8,847 nt of DNA, taken from NCBI GenBank assembly GCA_027005175.1, contig JALTMC010000053.1:19149-27995 (forward strand), read 5' to 3'. Each line of letters begins with the position of its first letter. The first letter of the stretch is position 1. The notes beneath the pieces are model-generated. The model searched no databases. It was not told the origin of the DNA and was given only the letters and a program-made list of their open reading frames with translations. The position numbers and the translations under genes are program-made. This DNA comes from Myxococcales bacterium (GTDB lineage Bacteria; Myxococcota_C; UBA6777). This document shows positions 6,609 to 8,847 of the stretch, one piece after another.

Positions 6609-8093
6609 ATGAGTGAACGCGGAAAAGGCGCTGTGGAATGGAGTCAAGCGCAGTGGGAAGAAAAGTTTCGGGAGGCTCGGGAACTTCTTCAAAAGGGCCA
6701 CGATGCTGAGGCCGTAACCCTTCTGGAAGAGTTGCGAGATGCAAACTCTGAAGAACGCATTGTTCGTACCCTTCTCGCCATGGCATACTCTCGGTGTGAT
6801 CGTTGGGATGATGCAGAGTCGATGTATCGAGAGTTGATCGAGGATTTTCCCGAAGAGATCTTGTTGCGTGTGCGTCTTGCGACGTTGTACATGCAGTTGG
6901 AGCGCGACACGGAAGCTCGAAAATGGCTGGAAGAGATCGCGGACTCTGCCCCTGATTCGAAAGAACTACACAGCACTTTGGGTGTTATTTATTTGAGGCT
7001 CGGTGAGTATGAGAAGGCCCGAGTAGCTTTCAACGTGACAGGTGAGCCCGCTCTCTTGAATGCATTGGAGGCTCGTCTGAAAGAAGAGGGCATCACGCTG
7101 CCCGAGAGTGACGATGATTTCTTGGCGAACTCTGAGGTGGATAGTGTTGAATCCATCTCTATCTTGTCCGATGATGCTCTGGAGTCGGTATCGATTCACG
7201 AAGCGATCACCGCCGAGCTAGAGTCGGCATCTTCTGTCAAAGGCTTGGACGAAGACGCCACGGGAGAAGCTTCTGAGAGTGTTGAAGGTGCTATGTCGGT
7301 TGTGGTTTTGCCGCCACCGGCAGGAGCCGATGAGGAGCCACAGGTTGTTTATGTAAGAGAAGACGTACCTTTTGTGATGGCACCGACAGAGTTGGGCACG
7401 CCCTCCGAAGGACGTGGTCAAATCCCCATGGGTTTGAGTCGAGGAGAGAATACCACTCCCCTGTGGATCGACTTTGCTCGGTTGTTTGGTGATGCTCAAC
7501 GCGAGTTTTTGTTGTTGAATGATGGGCGCTTGTTGGTCCAAGTCAAAGACAAATCCTATATCCGTTTGCGGGATCTTGCTTTAATGGTGGGACAGCCGAA
7601 AAGAGTGGTGGAGCACAAACGATTTCAGGGAGAGTCTGTCGGTCAGGTCTTTGGCCCACGAAGCAACCCGATTGTCCGAGTGGAGGGCTCGTGTCGATTG
7701 CTCTTGCAAGCCCAAGAGGAAGGCTTTCGTTCTTCTGTGCTGCTCGCCGGTGGACAGGTTGCTTATTTCCGAGAAGGCTCTGTGTTGGCTTTTTCTTCCT
7801 CCATCGATTGGGAAAATGGTCGTGTACCTTCTGGAGTTGATGTTGAATCTGTGGGAGATCTGGCTCTGGACCAGTTCTGGGGAGAGGGGGAGATTCTTTT
7901 GGAAAGTCACGGACCCATCTGGGGAATCCCTGCTTTTTCGGGCACTCCTGTGCGTGTCGCTTATGAGCGCCTGGTGGGTTGGGTCGGGGATCTTGTTCCA
8001 CAAATCGTCCACAAAAAGAATGTGGCTGATGCTTCATCGAGTGAGGCTTTTGTCGAGTTTGAGGGAGAGGGTGGCGTACTGATCTCCTCGTAG
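6609..8093 (+). CDS. TPR protein with acidic linker and AIM24-like C-terminal domain
   Basis: A 494-residue protein with no signal peptide or membrane helix. Residues about 12-150 form three to four TPR-like helix pairs, seen in the spacing of A/L/Y positions, such as AEAVTLLEEL, DDAESMYRELIEDFP, LRVRLATLYMQL, TEARKWLEEI and STLGVIYLRLGEYEKARVAF. Residues about 160-280 are acidic, Ser/Glu/Asp-rich and probably disordered. The last 200 residues are beta-rich and resemble the AIM24 (DUF124) family: LLLNDGRLLVQV, a FRSSVLLAGGQVAYFREGS region, and GEGEILLESHGPIWGIP followed by RLVGWVGDLVPQIV, like the family's G-x-G-x-hhLxxxG and LVAW segments. The AIM24 call is from pattern memory and moderately sure. 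TPRs normally hold protein partners. It lies 29 bases ahead of pgsA on the same strand, so a role in membrane or envelope organisation is plausible but inferred. Confidence 0.8.
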   Translation: MSERGKGAVEWSQAQWEEKFREARELLQKGHDAEAVTLLEELRDANSEERIVRTLLAMAYSRCDRWDDAESMYRELIEDFPEEILLRVRLATLYMQLERDTEARKWLEEIADSAPDSKELHSTLGVIYLRLGEYEKARVAFNVTGEPALLNALEARLKEEGITLPESDDDFLANSEVDSVESISILSDDALESVSIHEAITAELESASSVKGLDEDATGEASESVEGAMSVVVLPPPAGADEEPQVVYVREDVPFVMAPTELGTPSEGRGQIPMGLSRGENTTPLWIDFARLFGDAQREFLLLNDGRLLVQVKDKSYIRLRDLALMVGQPKRVVEHKRFQGESVGQVFGPRSNPIVRVEGSCRLLLQAQEEGFRSSVLLAGGQVAYFREGSVLAFSSSIDWENGRVPSGVDVESVGDLALDQFWGEGEILLESHGPIWGIPAFSGTPVRVAYERLVGWVGDLVPQIVHKKNVADASSSEAFVEFEGEGGVLISS

Positions 8094-8110
8094 TGGACTG
8101 TGAACAAATC

Positions 8111-8116
8111 GAAGGT
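8111..8116 (+). promoter_or_regulatory. Ribosome binding site that sets the TTG start of pgsA
   Basis: GAAGGT ends 6 bases before TTG at 8123, which would give a product beginning MSDKN. Competing in-frame starts are GTG at 8093, overlapping the previous stop but without a close ribosome site, and ATG at 8192, also without a close one. Confidence 0.5.
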
Positions 8117-8122
8117 CAAATC

Positions 8123-8368
8123 TTGAGCGACAAAAATACATCTCATGAAGACACAGAGGTTGTGGAGGAGAACTCTTCTGGCAGTCTTCCCATGCAAACA
8201 GAAGACCAAGAACCTCGGCGAAAAGCCCGAACCAAGCCGGTTCGTGGCCTCCCCTTTTTACGAGGCCGCTTTGCGCGGGATCGAAAGAGCAAGAAGGTCA
8301 GGCGTCGAAGGAAGCCTCGTTCCAAGCTTCCCAAGCGTCCAAAACTTCCGCGACCAAAGCCTCCCACG
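8123..8368 (+). other. Acidic-then-polybasic N-terminal extension of PgsA
   Basis: Codons 1-82 precede the recognisable PgsA core. Residues 2-30 contain many Asp/Glu and Ser/Thr; residues 32-79 contain 25 Lys/Arg and many Pro, with only one acidic residue. It has no hydrophobic segment and is likely disordered and cytoplasmic. Typical bacterial PgsA starts within a few residues of the TIPN motif. If translation began at the ATG at 8192, the acidic part would largely be lost but the basic block retained. Confidence 0.7.
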
Positions 8369-8847
8369 AACTTTAAACAAGAGCTGTTTACGATCCCGAA
8401 TATCTTGACGTATATTCGAATCGGTATGTTGCCATTTATCCTTGTGGTTCTCGACAGGGACAGCCGGTTTTATAGCTTTATGGCTGCTCTTTTGTTTGCC
8501 ATCGCCTCCTTTACCGACTTATTCGATGGCTATTTTGCCCGAAAACTTAATCAAGTCACTATTTTAGGGAAGCTTTTGGACCCTCTGGCAGACAAGCTCA
8601 TTGTGAGCGGCACACTGATCCTCATGGTTCCCATGGGGCGAGCGGCGAGTTGGATTGTTATCCTGATCCTAGCGCGAGAGTTTGCTGTGACTGGCTTACG
8701 TGGTATCGCCGCCAGTGAAGGGATGGTCATCGAAGCAGCCCCCTTGGCCAAGTTCAAAACCATCTATCAAATGCTCGCGATCTTTTGTTTGCTATTGCAT
8801 TATCCGTTTCGTATCGACTACTTTGGCTTGTTTGAGTTGTTGTTAAA
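8123..8847 (+). CDS. pgsA: CDP-diacylglycerol-glycerol-3-phosphate 3-phosphatidyltransferase, 3' end outside window
   Basis: An inner-membrane enzyme that joins CDP-diacylglycerol and glycerol 3-phosphate to make phosphatidylglycerophosphate, the first committed step to phosphatidylglycerol and cardiolipin. The frame stays open to the right edge; 241 residues are visible. The enzyme core begins at about residue 83 (NFKQELFTIPNILTYIRIG), and carries the complete CDP-alcohol phosphotransferase signature D135-G-x2-A-R-x8-G149-x3-D153-x3-D157. Hydrophobic segments are at about 98-108, 115-135, 160-180 and 215-230, and the LAREFAVTGLRGIAA segment is typical of PgsA rather than of PssA or cardiolipin-type relatives. 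Most of the core is present and only the last membrane helix or tail is missing. The unusual part is an 82-residue N-terminal extension: about 30 acidic/polar residues, then a Lys/Arg/Pro-rich block (25 K/R in residues 32-79). It probably shares a transcript with the upstream TPR gene. Confidence 0.92.
   Translation, partial: MSDKNTSHEDTEVVEENSSGSLPMQTEDQEPRRKARTKPVRGLPFLRGRFARDRKSKKVRRRRKPRSKLPKRPKLPRPKPPTNFKQELFTIPNILTYIRIGMLPFILVVLDRDSRFYSFMAALLFAIASFTDLFDGYFARKLNQVTILGKLLDPLADKLIVSGTLILMVPMGRAASWIVILILAREFAVTGLRGIAASEGMVIEAAPLAKFKTIYQMLAIFCLLLHYPFRIDYFGLFELLL

Noticed and set aside
6601-6612. Three-codon ORF whose TGA overlaps the ATG of the TPR gene
   Set aside because: The GAGGAG site is only 2 bases from its ATG, too close to serve it, and such short overlaps occur often by chance.
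7543-8037. Long minus-strand open frames opposite the TPR gene (also 7581-8012)
   Set aside because: Both are antisense to the AIM24-like coding region, have unnatural composition and no ribosome site.
8145-8408. An 87-codon open frame on the plus strand over the start of pgsA
   Set aside because: It is out of frame with the pgsA core, and the frame giving the acidic/polybasic extension runs continuously into the PgsA signature.

Overview
The window reads as chromosomal DNA of a Gram-negative bacterium. GC is about half by eye. The gene content is a DmdC-like acyl-CoA dehydrogenase, an endonuclease Q-type PHP protein fused to a UvrD-type helicase, and a TPR protein with an AIM24-like C-terminus next to pgsA. 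This mix suggests a deltaproteobacterial or myxobacterial (Myxococcota-like) lineage, but that is inference from families, not from a marker gene. No RNA genes, insertion sequences, CRISPR arrays or phage genes were seen. Three of the five genes appear to start at TTG or GTG.

Layout. A divergent control region at 6353-6608 separates two transcription units. Leftward (minus strand) run: an acyl-CoA dehydrogenase (4469-6352); after 11 bases, an APH-fold small-molecule kinase (3411-4457); and after a further 146 bases with no clear terminator, a large endonuclease Q/UvrD helicase fusion (16-3264). Rightward (plus strand) run: a TPR plus AIM24-like protein (6609-8093) and, 29 bases later, pgsA (8123 to the right edge, 3' end not seen). 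The pgsA frame runs off the window.

How the genes work together. The dehydrogenase and kinase look translationally coupled and probably act on one acyl-CoA or related metabolite pathway; the exact substrate is unknown. The fusion protein couples a PHP endonuclease of the deaminated-base repair type to an SF1 helicase motor through a proline-rich linker that carries three sequences resembling sliding-clamp-binding peptides. This gives a picture of a clamp-tethered repair machine. However, its reading frame stops at 16-18, before helicase motifs V and VI, and one expected metal-ligand Asp of the PHP domain is Asn, so the gene may be frameshifted, decaying or functionally altered. PgsA makes phosphatidylglycerophosphate, the precursor of phosphatidylglycerol and cardiolipin. 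Its pairing with an AIM24-like protein is notable because yeast mitochondrial Aim24 is linked to cardiolipin-dependent membrane organisation.

The most interesting leads are the EndoQ-helicase fusion with clamp-like motifs, its apparent truncation, the AIM24-like/PgsA pair, the polybasic extension of PgsA, and a 10-base direct repeat that touches both divergent promoters.
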